Assembly (NCBI RefSeq): GCF_001440345.1
Contig: NZ_LJYX01000006.1
Span: forward strand, 744,001 to 808,000
Source: Colwellia sp. TT2012
Lineage (GTDB): Bacteria; Pseudomonadota; Gammaproteobacteria; Enterobacterales; Alteromonadaceae
Length of the DNA stretch: 64,000 nucleotides
Direction: 5' to 3'
The stretch's first letter is position 1. Every line of letters begins with the position of its first letter. Below, in pieces: positions 16,639 through 26,386 of the stretch. A model generated the notes under the pieces. The model was given only the letters and a program-made list of their open reading frames with translations. It did not search any database and was not told the origin of the DNA. Position numbers and translations under genes: made by a program.

Positions 16639-17256
16639 ATGAGTTCACCAATTAACCCAAATGCGACATTTAACCAAGATGTGCGTTCCTTAGCAAAAGC
16701 GCAGGATAAAAAAGAGCATGGTGCTATGGGACAGCAGGTATCGGAGCTTGCCAATAAGAAAAATATGGCCGAAGTACCAGAGTCTATTTATCTCAGCCAG
16801 AAAAAAAAACTTAATGCGGCGATTATAGAATCATCGCTGAAATTCAGCAAAACAGTCGGTGACCGGCCATTGTCACTGCTGTTAAAAACCGCCTTGCAGG
16901 GAATAAACGAAGCCCTTAAAGAGAGAGGGGTTGAGACTAGTGTTGAAGATGCTTATAAGTCGGGCATTGATTTTAGTCCAGAAGCAACAGCAGAACGTAT
17001 TGTTGCCTTTAGCACGCAGTTCTTGGCTTCTTATCGAAAGCAGCATCCTCAAATGAATGAAGAGGAGTCATTAACTGCCTTTGTTGATATTATTCGTGCT
17101 GGCATCGAACAAGGTTTTGCTGAAGCCAAAGATATACTCGGTGGTTTAAAAGTATTAGCGGGAGATATTGCCCATAATATTGATAAAACCTACGAGTTAG
17201 TTCAACAAGGATTAAAGTATTTTGTCGATTCTTTTAGTAAGAAAGAGGAAGAGTAA
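16639..17256 (+). CDS. DUF5610-like protein
   Basis: 205 residues, cytoplasmic, mostly helical. The C-terminal part FSPEATAERIVAFSTQFLAS ... EEESLTAFVDIIRAGIEQGF, then DILGGLKVLAGDIAHNIDKT and YELVQQGLKYFV fits the DUF5610 domain as remembered. No signal peptide, no catalytic motif. The weak AAGGTAG before ATG 16639 supports the start. Function unknown. A hairpin terminator lies 22 bp after the stop. Confidence 0.65.
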   Translation: MSSPINPNATFNQDVRSLAKAQDKKEHGAMGQQVSELANKKNMAEVPESIYLSQKKKLNAAIIESSLKFSKTVGDRPLSLLLKTALQGINEALKERGVETSVEDAYKSGIDFSPEATAERIVAFSTQFLASYRKQHPQMNEEESLTAFVDIIRAGIEQGFAEAKDILGGLKVLAGDIAHNIDKTYELVQQGLKYFVDSFSKKEEE

Positions 17257-17277
17257 CTTAGGTTATTGCTTAAATAA

Positions 17278-17318
17278 TAGGAGCAGAGTAAATTAAAAAT
17301 AATCTTACTCTGCTCCTA
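17278..17318. terminator. Repeat-derived hairpin between convergent genes
   Basis: TAGGAGCAGAGTAA (17278-17291) and TTACTCTGCTCCTA (17305-17318) form a perfect 14-bp stem with a 13-base loop. The left arm is a copy of the dispersed cAGAGTAAA motif, so a REP-like repeat appears to serve as bidirectional terminator between the DUF5610 and DUF885 genes. Confidence 0.65.
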
Positions 17319-17353
17319 AACTATTTGTGCAATAAGAAGTAATTGCTGGAAAA

Positions 17354-19180
17354 CTACTGCGTCAACGTCTCTGCTATATAATCATCAATGAAACGTTCCA
17401 AAATATTAAGCGGAACTGCACCATTTTTTAACACTACATCATGAAAATCCCGTAGATCAAACTTATCTCCCAACGCGAGTTTTGCTTTCTCTCGTAATGA
17501 TAAAATTTTCATCATTCCTACTTTATATGAGGTGGCTTGGCCGGGCATTACAATGTAACGCTCAATCTCAGAAACAACATCTGATTGTGCCATACCGGTA
17601 TTCACTTTCATGTAATCAATAGCTTGCTCTCGGGTCCATTTTTTATAATGAATTCCCGTATCAACCACTAAGCGTACTGCTCTAAATAGTTCAGCTTGAA
17701 AACGGCCAATATTATCGAAAGGGTCGTCTTGAAAACCCATTTCCCATGCAAGGTATTCACTATAAAGCGCCCAACCTTCTACATAAGCAGTAAAGGGTGA
17801 AAACATTCTAAATAGTGGTAAGCCTTCTAATTCCATTGCAATAGCTATTTGAAAATGGTGACCAGGAATACCTTCATGATAAGCCAATGTTCGCATTGCG
17901 TATTTAGGTGTCGCTTTAATATCATATAAGTTCGCAAAGAAACGGCCAGGGCGGCTGCCATCGATGGCTGGCTGCTGATAATAAGCCCCTGGTGCGGTTT
18001 TTTCTTTAAATTCAGGAATTCTAACAACTTCCATGCCCGCTTTAGGTCGAATTCTAAATGCCGAGTTCAAGCCTGCATCTATTTCATCAAGAATTTTTTG
18101 ATAATCAACCAGAATTTGTGCCCGGCCTGCATCACTGTCCTCGTAATAAAAGTTTTCTTGCGCAGCTAAATCTTCTATAGCGGCACTAAAGCCTTGAGCA
18201 ACGTCATAGTTTTGCTCTTTAAGAATAGTCATAATGTCTGACTGAATACGATTTACTTCTTTTAAACCAAGATCATGAATATATTGAGGCGTGTAATCAG
18301 TGGTAGTGAAGAACTTTAACGAACTCGCATAAGCTTCCTCACCGTTAGGTAAGCGCCAGAATCCATCGTCACTGGTTGCTTTTGGCTTCAGGTTAGTAAA
18401 ATAATCAATCAATAACGTGTAGGCCGGATGCACATAATTATTAATATGATCCTTGGCTGTAGCGAGCAGTTCAGCTTGTTCATCATCACTAATATTACCG
18501 CTTTCAGTCATTTTTTTCGCCAACGAGGTATAGAGAATATTTTCCTCTATTGGTTTACCGACAAAATTGTTCATTTCTTCAAGTACACGTTCAATAACAA
18601 ACAAGGGTGGAATAATTCCTTTTTCTTCTCTTAATCTTATTCCTTCGAGTTCTTGAGTGAACTTAGCTTTCACTAACACTAAACGCGATAAATAGTTTTC
18701 AACATCATCGGTGTTATGAATTTGGTGTTGAGCTTCCATAAAGCTTGGGTAACCATTTTGTATGCCAAACAGCTGGTTTACTGGGTAACTATGATAGCGG
18801 AATTGTTCAGAGTCCTTGGCAAAATCCAGTAAATATAGCGCAATCTCTTTAGAGAGAAGGTCAGCCTCAGTTAAACTGTCATTTTCGTATGAATTGAGTG
18901 TTTTATGTATTTGTTTTAACTTAACATATAACTCATCGGCTTTAGCCAGGCTTGCGTCATCAAGTTCACCATTATGTCCAGTGATGCCCACTGACTCCAA
19001 AAAGCCTAAAGAGGTTAATGTTTCAGGGCTTTCAAATGCCATTTTTAATACTTCTCGATCGACAAAAGATCGAAACCGCAACGGTTTATCGGCATTCCAT
19101 TCATAAGCGGCGAAACTGCTAGCAACCACTATTACGGTAAGCAGCATAACTCCAAGCCATTTAAAAATTTTTTTAATCAT
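17354..19180 (-). CDS. DUF885 family protein, membrane-anchored or exported metallohydrolase-like
   Basis: 608 residues, typical for DUF885. An N-terminal hydrophobic stretch (about 8-25, WLGVMLLTVIVVASSFAAYE) is a signal anchor or signal peptide. The family motif HEGIPGHHFQ (about residue 443) resembles a zinc-peptidase HExxH variant, followed by the YVEGWALYSEYLAWEMG box. Proteins of this family are suspected peptidases or amidases of the periplasm, but activity is rarely proven. Monocistronic; converges on the DUF5610 gene. Confidence 0.87.
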   Translation of the reverse strand: MIKKIFKWLGVMLLTVIVVASSFAAYEWNADKPLRFRSFVDREVLKMAFESPETLTSLGFLESVGITGHNGELDDASLAKADELYVKLKQIHKTLNSYENDSLTEADLLSKEIALYLLDFAKDSEQFRYHSYPVNQLFGIQNGYPSFMEAQHQIHNTDDVENYLSRLVLVKAKFTQELEGIRLREEKGIIPPLFVIERVLEEMNNFVGKPIEENILYTSLAKKMTESGNISDDEQAELLATAKDHINNYVHPAYTLLIDYFTNLKPKATSDDGFWRLPNGEEAYASSLKFFTTTDYTPQYIHDLGLKEVNRIQSDIMTILKEQNYDVAQGFSAAIEDLAAQENFYYEDSDAGRAQILVDYQKILDEIDAGLNSAFRIRPKAGMEVVRIPEFKEKTAPGAYYQQPAIDGSRPGRFFANLYDIKATPKYAMRTLAYHEGIPGHHFQIAIAMELEGLPLFRMFSPFTAYVEGWALYSEYLAWEMGFQDDPFDNIGRFQAELFRAVRLVVDTGIHYKKWTREQAIDYMKVNTGMAQSDVVSEIERYIVMPGQATSYKVGMMKILSLREKAKLALGDKFDLRDFHDVVLKNGAVPLNILERFIDDYIAETLTQ

Positions 19181-19610
19181 AATACCTTCTTAAGATGACG
19201 CTTATTAAATTATGCCAATCATAAGCTTAATAGTGACAATTTATTATTAAATTGACGTTAACAAACTAATAACTACAAGTAAAAGAAAATTAAGAATTAA
19301 CACAATAAGTCATGTCATTCAAATATATAGCCATGTGACAGGTCAAAACGCCTCTGGATCGTAAACTCCTAGCGATAAAAGCAAACATGAGTAAATATAT
19401 GGTAAACGAACAATGATAATTGTCGATAATGTGCCTCGTCAAAAAAGGCTGGTAATTGACTCTCTAGCTCAATAAGCAAAATAAGTTACATTTTCAGTAT
19501 GTTTTTGCAAAAGATACTTACAGTGGAATAACTTACCCTGGGACCTTAGCTACTTTAACAATAAGTTGAGAATAAAATGAATGCATTAGCTTTAACGCGT
19601 CGACATCCTA
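19181..19610. other. Spacer, about 430 bp, no gene seen
   Basis: AT-rich sequence upstream of the DUF885 gene on one side and the broken beta-lactamase-like gene on the other. No recognisable motif. Confidence 0.35.
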
Positions 19611-19988
19611 ATGCTTGTGCTCGTTTCTCTTAATCTCTTGGTATTATCGGGATGTGGTGAGTCAGAGGGGGTAAAAATATCCGAGCTGTAACCTGATAAG
19701 CCTGCGATGGGTCAGGCTGGAGATGGTACTTTGCAAGATGTTGTCGGTTTAATAACAGGTGCAGAGTTTATTAAATTACATACGGCTGCTAAAAATCCAG
19801 GTTATGCCTTAGGCTGGGTAGTTACGGATGGTAGTTTAGGGCACAACGGTAGTAATACAATGTGGTTAGCATCAATAGACATAAATCCGACAAAGAACAT
19901 GGCGCTATTTATTGTTACCAATGCGGCAGATTTACAAAAAGATAAAAATAGTTTTGCAGTAAAAGCGGTAGATAAATTAACAAGTTAA
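19611..19988 (+). pseudogene. Internally deleted beta-lactamase-family serine hydrolase (lipoprotein leader plus C-terminus)
   Basis: One frame reads a lipoprotein leader MLVLVSLNLLVLSGCGESEG (19611 on), an in-frame TAA at 19689-19691, then GQAGDGTLQDVVGLITGAEF ... NPGYALGWVVTDGSLGHNGS and NTMWLASIDINPTKNMALFI. The last part matches the C-terminal third of class C beta-lactamase/serine hydrolase family proteins (GWxV...HxGS motif, then ATNA-like VTNAAD). The SxxK and YxN regions are missing, so most of the catalytic domain was deleted. Not functional. Confidence 0.65.
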
Positions 19989-20331
19989 TTGGTAAAACGA
20001 GCCGATTCCGCATTTGCCAATCACCCATTGCTGTGCCTGTTCTCCCATAAGACATGGGTCTTAAAATAGCGTGTGGAACACCGGATTCAAATAAGCTTTT
20101 GCTGCGTAGCGATGGCGCGTGATCATTAACATGGCCTTGTCGGTCTGCGCCATGGCATAATGAACAATATTTTTGGTAGTTGGCTGAGGCAATTTTTGTT
20201 TGAATTATGGTGAGTTTTCTTGGTGGTGGTAAAGTGCCTAATTTGTGCTCCTGAGTGAATAATGCATTAGGCGCAATAAAAGCTAACAAACAGCTAAGGA
20301 CTATGCTTTTCTGGAAAAATAAAGGCATCAT
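19915..20331 (-). pseudogene. Truncated c-type cytochrome gene
   Basis: From ATG 20331 (AAGGA 7-11 bases upstream) the frame gives a signal peptide (MMPLFFQKSIVLSCLLAFIA) and one heme-binding motif NYQKYCSLCHGADRQGHVND, then SLRSKSLFESGVPHAILRPM and YGRTGTAMGDW. After about 20020 the reading has no cytochrome character and runs antisense into the broken serine-hydrolase gene, ending at 19915. The heme-ligand methionine region and C-terminus seem lost. The two broken genes meet tail to tail, as expected for a deletion that removed both 3' regions. Confidence 0.55.
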
Positions 20332-20739
20332 ATTTATGTCCTTATATTTTAGATAAGCTAATAGATTAACGAGCATAATGAGACGAAGCAATGTCTACCT
20401 TGGTGGTGAAAAATTTGCTAACATATTTTTTGAATTTCTTGGGCTGCTAGCAGCCTGCGTTGTTGCCAATGTCAGCCGATCTACTGCCAAGCCAAAGCAC
20501 ATTTCAAAACAGTTTCCAAGTCATAGCGTTAACCCTTCAATACAACAATAAAAGCCAAGGAAAATCTGAATTCTGCATATTGCAGTCGTTTCAGTATATA
20601 ATAGTGCCCGCTTTCGAAAAGACTTGTGATGCAGTGCACATAAATCTTAATGTCGAGGGCTTGCGTTGTGAGGAAACTTAGACGTAGAACACATTGGTTT
20701 AACAAACCCCCGATTAGCAAGAAACCCGAGTAGTATGGC
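20332..20739. other. Spacer upstream of the helicase gene, about 400 bp
   Basis: No gene recognised; a 73-codon plus frame (20460-20681) and its antisense partner have no family resemblance. It must hold the helicase promoter, but no confident -35/-10 pair was picked. Confidence 0.3.
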
Positions 20740-22272
20740 ATGCAGATATTAGAAAAAGATTACCAGATTAACAGCGTCAATAAAGCTATTAGCGCAGGGG
20801 GAAATTCCATTATTGCGCTACCTACGGGGGGCGGTAAGAGTATCTGCATACTTAAATTGTGCCAAGCATTGTCCGACAAAAAAGTTGTAATAAGTTTACG
20901 TAATGCCGCCTTGATCCCACAATTATTAAATACGCTTACCTCTAATGGTCTGTCTGTTAGCGTGGTCAAATCTGGCTACGAGTATATAGCGGGTGGTGAT
21001 GTGACTTTAGTGATGGAGCAGTCATTTGCTCGAAGAAAGTACCTCAATATAGAATGTGATGTACTGCTACGTGATGAATATCATGTCGGTTGTATGGGTG
21101 GTGTTTATATCGCGATGCGTGAAGAGCTAGCTCCTGACTTGATCATAGGCCTTACTGCCACACCCATTGATAGATTAGGCGTTTATATTGATAAGTCGAT
21201 GATATTGATTGAAGAGACTACCACTAAGGAACTGATTGACTTAGGTGAATTAGCCAAGCCTGTTTACAAAGTTCCTAGCCTATCTCAAGAGATAGATTAT
21301 AGTGCCGTCAAAATGTACCGAGGTGACTTTAGTGCCTCTGGATTAGACTGTATATTACTGGAGCATTGCTCCTTAGTTGCCCAGCAGACCGTTGATGATG
21401 CACTATCTCATGGTCGCAAGGTGATGCTGTTTGCTAACTCGATAAAACATGTCGAGGCGTTATCTGAGGCTTTTAATTTGCTCGGTGTTCAACATGAGCT
21501 GGTTCACTCTCAGCGCTCGGGTAGTGATAATGATGAAAGCATACGTAGATACAAGGCAAATGAGGTTAGGCTAATCATCAATATGTCTATGCTGACTATT
21601 GGCTTTGATGACCCTACTACCGATTGCGTGGTGTTAGCGCGACCTACCAAGATATTAAGATTGTATTTGCAGATTATCGGTAGGTGTTTACGTGCCTCAA
21701 AGGGCAAGGCTAATGCGTTAATTCTGGATTTAGCTCAATGTATCTCGACTCATGGTTTTGCCGAAGACTATAGAGACTTTACCCGTAAAACGGCTAAGTC
21801 GGCCGCTATCATGTCTGAGCGATTGAGTGTGACTAATATCGCTCAGTTTGTTGATGGCGAGTTCAGCTACGATGAATCAATAGAGCGTAAACTTGTCAAA
21901 AGAAAGCCCGCGGTTAATCGTAACAAGCCTCGGCCTACGTTAGTTGCTAACAAGGATCTTGTTGATAGTACTGCGAGTAAACGGGCTGCATCGTTAGCCA
22001 GACTTAACCCTAGAATGGAAAAACTAGTTAGCATCATAGAGTTGGTTAATATCGTCTATGAACAGCAAGACGAAAGTAGCAAGATGCTTGATGAGCTGGA
22101 GATGGTTAAGTTAGTTGCCCTGATAGGATTTGCTTATAGTGATGCCTTAGTTGATAGCTGCATTAAGTTAGTTGAGGATCAACACGCTCATAACAAATCA
22201 ATTAGAGGTTTACTGCTTAGGGTTAGCAATTTGATAACCGCAATAGCGAGGAAAGACTTAGCAATAGCCTAA
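20740..22272 (+). CDS. Lone SF2 DEAD/DEAH-like helicase
   Basis: 510 residues. Superfamily 2 motifs in order: Walker A LPTGGGKS (27-34), motif II RDEYH (111-115, a DEYH variant of DEAH/DECH), motif III GLTATP (137-142), then the second RecA domain with VMLFANSIKHVEAL, LIINMSMLTIGFDDP and motif VI QIIGRCLRASKGK. The layout matches compact phage- and plasmid-type SSL2/RecG-like helicases. A C-terminal region of about 110 residues (from 400 on) is Lys/Arg-rich then helical and unassigned. It is an ATP-driven nucleic-acid motor in the cytoplasm; the role is unknown. Flanked by broken genes, with no partner gene, and the start (ATG 20740) has a weak ribosome site. It may be a transferred gene. Confidence 0.82.
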   Translation: MQILEKDYQINSVNKAISAGGNSIIALPTGGGKSICILKLCQALSDKKVVISLRNAALIPQLLNTLTSNGLSVSVVKSGYEYIAGGDVTLVMEQSFARRKYLNIECDVLLRDEYHVGCMGGVYIAMREELAPDLIIGLTATPIDRLGVYIDKSMILIEETTTKELIDLGELAKPVYKVPSLSQEIDYSAVKMYRGDFSASGLDCILLEHCSLVAQQTVDDALSHGRKVMLFANSIKHVEALSEAFNLLGVQHELVHSQRSGSDNDESIRRYKANEVRLIINMSMLTIGFDDPTTDCVVLARPTKILRLYLQIIGRCLRASKGKANALILDLAQCISTHGFAEDYRDFTRKTAKSAAIMSERLSVTNIAQFVDGEFSYDESIERKLVKRKPAVNRNKPRPTLVANKDLVDSTASKRAASLARLNPRMEKLVSIIELVNIVYEQQDESSKMLDELEMVKLVALIGFAYSDALVDSCIKLVEDQHAHNKSIRGLLLRVSNLITAIARKDLAIA

Positions 22273-22415
22273 GTATAAAGAACCATTTATAACAAAAGGT
22301 GCTTAACGCTCTTTTTTTATCCGAACTATGAATGGAAAAAAGGGAACTAACTCACGCTAGCCCCCCATTGAATGGATTTATTAAAAATCGATTTTATCTT
22401 TATTTATCTTTATTT

Positions 22416-25400
22416 TTATTTACACTGGGCTGAATCAAACTCAACTAGGATAGTTGCGTTACTGCCGCCTCCTGTTAACTTAAGATAAGACCAGTAATTA
22501 GTGCCAGCAGGCAAGGTAATACAGTTAGTAGTACTACCATTACCTAATGATTTCCCATCATAATTACTGTTACTTGGCCAAGAGTTGTTACTGTATAATA
22601 CGTCTAAATTACCCTGTCCATGGCCAGTAGTAATGGCTACTGATTGATGTGCAGAAACATCACCGATAGATAACCATATGGTGCTGTTACTACCTAAACA
22701 AGCTGCGACACCAGCGGTCAATGAACCACCCGTAATTGCTGCTTGTGATGCACAAGCATCAACCAGATTTGAACGCTGTGCACTAACAACAACCATCGCC
22801 GTATCTGTATGACTTGCTCCGTCGTTATCCGTAACGGTTAAAGACACAGAATAATTACCTACAGTCGCGTAGCTGTATATCGGGTTAGCATCTGCGCTTT
22901 CGCTATTATCACCAAAAGTCCAAAGATAACTCACGATGTTACCATCGGTATCTTTAGAGCCCATGCTAATAAAATTGATTGCGTCGCCAACGAAGGCACT
23001 ATAATCACCATTAGCTACAGCTATAGGAGCAATGTTTTCGCTAGCCGTTATAGTTACCGTGTAATCTTCTGCTTCACCATCACCTAAATTACCACAAGCA
23101 TTTGAAGGGGCATTACCATAGGTCATTACTACTCTCATTCGAGTTTGCACACCTGCCATACCGTTAGGAATAACAAGGTTAGCTGACACTGTACCTTGAC
23201 CAGAAACACCACTCAGTAGTTTTTCAGAGGCATCAAAAATACCATCTTGGTTTAAATCAACCCAAGCAGCCCAATGTTCAGAGTAACTACCACCAGCGGT
23301 TAAGCTGAAAGTATTATTACCCGCTACCAATGGCATGTTGATCGCGGTGTTATTCGCATAACCCTCTTTACCACTATCATGAGAAATACCACCGGCAGTA
23401 ACATTTGCAATCCATTCGTAACCCGTATTGCCGGTTACTGAACAATAATTACTCACTACTACTGGTGTTATGGTTGCACTCGTCATTACCGTCGTTGCTG
23501 CTTGGTTATTATCGGTAACGGTTAAGCTAACTTGATATTCACCTGCAGATTGATAACTATGGCTTGGATTTTCTAGTGTACTGGTAATACTGTCACCAAA
23601 ATTCCATAAATAACTGGTAATACTGCCATCTTGGTCAAAAGAACCGGCACTACTAAAGTTAATAACCTGACCAGCATCTGCGGCATAAGGGCCATCTGTT
23701 TGTGCTGTCGGTGCCGTATTTCCTGATGTAATGTTCACTAAACTGGAATCTATTGCTTCATAACCATCGTTATCGATAATGGTTAAAGTGGCGGTAAAAG
23801 TACCTGAGTTAGTGTAAACATGGCTTGGGTTTTCTAAGGTACTGCTGTTGCCGTCACCAAAGTTCCAGTAAAAGCTAACAATATGGCCATTAGAATCTGC
23901 AGAGCCCGCGCTGCTAAAGTTAATCACTTCGTCAATTACTGCGTTATAAGCACCGTTTGCTTCAGCGATAGGTAAACCAAGATCAACAGTAGCCATACGT
24001 TCATAATAAAGTCTAAAAGTAGCCTCACTGTAATCTAAGAAAGGGTCAATCATGACATTAACGGTACCACCGCCAGCGCCAAACTCACAGAATTCACTCA
24101 AACGTGGTGCGCTCCAAGGACCACAATCTGAAACCGTAGTGGTTGGTACTGAATTAATACTCACATACATGTCTGGGTCGCCTTGATAGCCACCAGCTAT
24201 TACCGCTACAACTCGGGTTGCATCACTAGGAACTTGAAATTGAAATAATTTTTTTGTACTGCCTGCAAGTGCACCTAAATTCGTTTCTTCAGCTAAGAAA
24301 ATGCGTTCACAGCCATTACACAAGCTTGGATCGTCAACCGATAATACTTCTAACGTGGCATTTGAATAATCGGTAAAGGCATCGATGGTCGCGTAATAGC
24401 TTTGTGTTGTTGACGGTGAAGAGATGGTCACTAACTCAGGAGTACCTGGTGATTTAAATGAGATAAAATTAGCAACCCAATCAGTACCATTTTTACTTGG
24501 CGCAACGCCCTTACTAACATATAAATCAGGATCTTGATCAAAACCTTTTAAATATATTGCCGCCGCTTCAGTGCCTACAGGCATATCTATGATGAAAGTA
24601 TTAGTTTCGCCTTTTAATGCCGACAAGTTAGTAAAGTCAACAATCAATTGCCCAGATGGCGCAGTATCTAAACCTGAACCATCCCATGAATGTGTGGCAT
24701 TACTGGTATATGCGGACAACCCAACAGCAATAAGGTTATTATTGCTCCATAAAGGCGAACGGGTTGGACCATGCAGAGCCGCAGTCATTCGACTTACTTG
24801 CCCTTGGGTATACATGGCGTAGTTGTTAGAATAATGCATAAAGTTTTCAGTATTGGTAGGTTTACCCAAGCAATTCAGTGCATTATCTTGTAAAATACTG
24901 CTACTCATTTGTGGAGTATCACAGTTGTTATCACCGGTAATTGAACAGAAACCAGCTTGATGAACTGAACAAACATCACCAGCAAAAGTATGGGGTAAAT
25001 TTAGCCAGTGACCAAATTCGTGAGTAAATATCGAACGGGAGTTTTCGTTGATGTTACTGCCCATAAAAGCACCGTTATAAACTACACGAGACAAACCGGC
25101 TTGAGACATACTTAATTGCGGATACCAAGCAACGCCTGAATTATTGGTGGCACCATCATTATATAGATCAGACATTATATAAATGTTCATATATTTGAAG
25201 TTATCCCAAGCATCGGCAGCAATGGCAACGTCAAGTTTTTCGCCGTCACCATAACCTGCTTGTGCACCATAACGCACAATACCGTTAGTTACATTACCGC
25301 TGGGATCTCTTTTTGCTAAGACAAATTCAATATTTAGGTTGCTGCGAATGGCGGCAAACTCGGCAGAAATAGGTCCATCAAGGGTATTGGTACCAAGAAA

Positions 25401-25808
25401 ATCTTCATTGGTTTTATTTAACGCATCAATGATTTTACTTTCGGTTAAACAATAGGCACTGCTATCGCTACAATTAAATTCATTACCGTAAACATGTACG
25501 ACCACAGGGATATAATAACGACCATCAACACCCGCACCATTAACTGCGGCAGCAGAAGTAGCTGAAGTATTAGACAGGGATGACATTTTAAACATATTTT
25601 TAGCTTGCTTTTGCTGTAATTGCAGCTCGTTTTCTTGTTGCAAATCGCCCCAGTTTTGCTTGTTTTCATCGGTACCACAAACCTGACTAGCAGCGTTAGC
25701 AAGTTGAATACTGTTAAATGTAGTTTCTTTTTGGCCCGCTAATGTGGTGGTAGTTGAAACCGCCAGCAATAGTGCCATCAAAGATGGGATTTTATTTAGA
25801 CATGACAT
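22416..25808 (-). CDS. Secreted M43-type metalloprotease with PPC, three PKD and GEVED domains
   Basis: 1130 residues from ATG 25808, chosen because CAGGATA lies 8-14 bases upstream and a signal peptide follows (MSCLNKIPSLMALLLAVSTT to AGQ). The zinc motif HEFGHWLNLPH (about 263-273) with later ENFMHYSNNYAMYT as Met-turn marks the pappalysin/cytophagalysin (M43) family. After it come two pre-peptidase C-terminal-like domains (about 360-600), PKD domains with YxWNFGDG or YLWNFGD cores (two in tandem, a third later as YLWTFGDN), a GEVED domain ending GEAEDYTVTI, and a final PPC-like domain. It is probably an extracellular protease for protein-rich particles. Flanking genes are unrelated. Confidence 0.92.
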   Translation of the reverse strand: MSCLNKIPSLMALLLAVSTTTTLAGQKETTFNSIQLANAASQVCGTDENKQNWGDLQQENELQLQQKQAKNMFKMSSLSNTSATSAAAVNGAGVDGRYYIPVVVHVYGNEFNCSDSSAYCLTESKIIDALNKTNEDFLGTNTLDGPISAEFAAIRSNLNIEFVLAKRDPSGNVTNGIVRYGAQAGYGDGEKLDVAIAADAWDNFKYMNIYIMSDLYNDGATNNSGVAWYPQLSMSQAGLSRVVYNGAFMGSNINENSRSIFTHEFGHWLNLPHTFAGDVCSVHQAGFCSITGDNNCDTPQMSSSILQDNALNCLGKPTNTENFMHYSNNYAMYTQGQVSRMTAALHGPTRSPLWSNNNLIAVGLSAYTSNATHSWDGSGLDTAPSGQLIVDFTNLSALKGETNTFIIDMPVGTEAAAIYLKGFDQDPDLYVSKGVAPSKNGTDWVANFISFKSPGTPELVTISSPSTTQSYYATIDAFTDYSNATLEVLSVDDPSLCNGCERIFLAEETNLGALAGSTKKLFQFQVPSDATRVVAVIAGGYQGDPDMYVSINSVPTTTVSDCGPWSAPRLSEFCEFGAGGGTVNVMIDPFLDYSEATFRLYYERMATVDLGLPIAEANGAYNAVIDEVINFSSAGSADSNGHIVSFYWNFGDGNSSTLENPSHVYTNSGTFTATLTIIDNDGYEAIDSSLVNITSGNTAPTAQTDGPYAADAGQVINFSSAGSFDQDGSITSYLWNFGDSITSTLENPSHSYQSAGEYQVSLTVTDNNQAATTVMTSATITPVVVSNYCSVTGNTGYEWIANVTAGGISHDSGKEGYANNTAINMPLVAGNNTFSLTAGGSYSEHWAAWVDLNQDGIFDASEKLLSGVSGQGTVSANLVIPNGMAGVQTRMRVVMTYGNAPSNACGNLGDGEAEDYTVTITASENIAPIAVANGDYSAFVGDAINFISMGSKDTDGNIVSYLWTFGDNSESADANPIYSYATVGNYSVSLTVTDNDGASHTDTAMVVVSAQRSNLVDACASQAAITGGSLTAGVAACLGSNSTIWLSIGDVSAHQSVAITTGHGQGNLDVLYSNNSWPSNSNYDGKSLGNGSTTNCITLPAGTNYWSYLKLTGGGSNATILVEFDSAQCK

Positions 25809-26386
25809 GAAATGTATCCTGTTTATATTGTTATAATTATCAAAACATTGAATCGCTAATTGCCTGCTTTTTTTAACCAAAACTTGGAAAAAAATAAAAG
25901 TCATTAGCGATTCACTTGGTTAGTTTATTGTTATATAAGTGCAAATTTTTCTAGATATCAGCGTAACTGAAGCAACATCGAGTGGTTATACGGATAGTAT
26001 AGTTATCGATCAAAATTTACACGTAATTAACATACTATAAGCACAATATATTGTATACGTTATACTTTAATTTAAAGGGTTACTGATACTACTTGATTGA
26101 TAAATATAGATATAATTTATATTTCGTTTTAAGTGAAATTGGCATATATTTCGTTTTAAGTAAAATTGGCATATATAGAGGTTTAGGTGAGTTGGTGATT
26201 GAATGTTCTGCTGAGTTGGGCGCTCTGGGAATTATTCACCACATCCATTTGGTTCTCCTGCAAGACAGGCCTGCTGCAGTTGTGAAAATTCCCCCCCTAT
26301 ATTTTGGTGGAAGGCAGTCGATAAGAAAACTGCAGACAATACATGAACTGTCGTTTAGGCCACACCCTAATTAATGATATTAACCA
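25809..26386. other. AT-rich spacer, about 580 bp
   Basis: Very AT-rich promoter region of the M43 protease gene, plus a 27-bp tandem duplication (26120-26146 and 26147-26173). A 93-codon plus frame (26093-26374) crosses it but shows no family character. Nothing else is recognised. Confidence 0.35.
26120..26173 (+). repeat. 27-bp tandem duplication
   Basis: Two adjacent copies beginning TATTTCGTTTTAAGTGAAAT, differing at one base (GTGAAA versus GTAAAA). It could be a duplicated regulator site or simple slippage. Confidence 0.6.

Noticed and set aside
20460-20741. Overlapping plus and minus frames of about 70 codons
   Set aside because: Neither has family resemblance; they lie in the helicase promoter region.
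26093-26374. 93-codon plus frame with two near-identical segments (EIGIYFVLSKIGIY)
   Set aside because: The repetition comes from the 27-bp tandem duplication; no start signal or family match.
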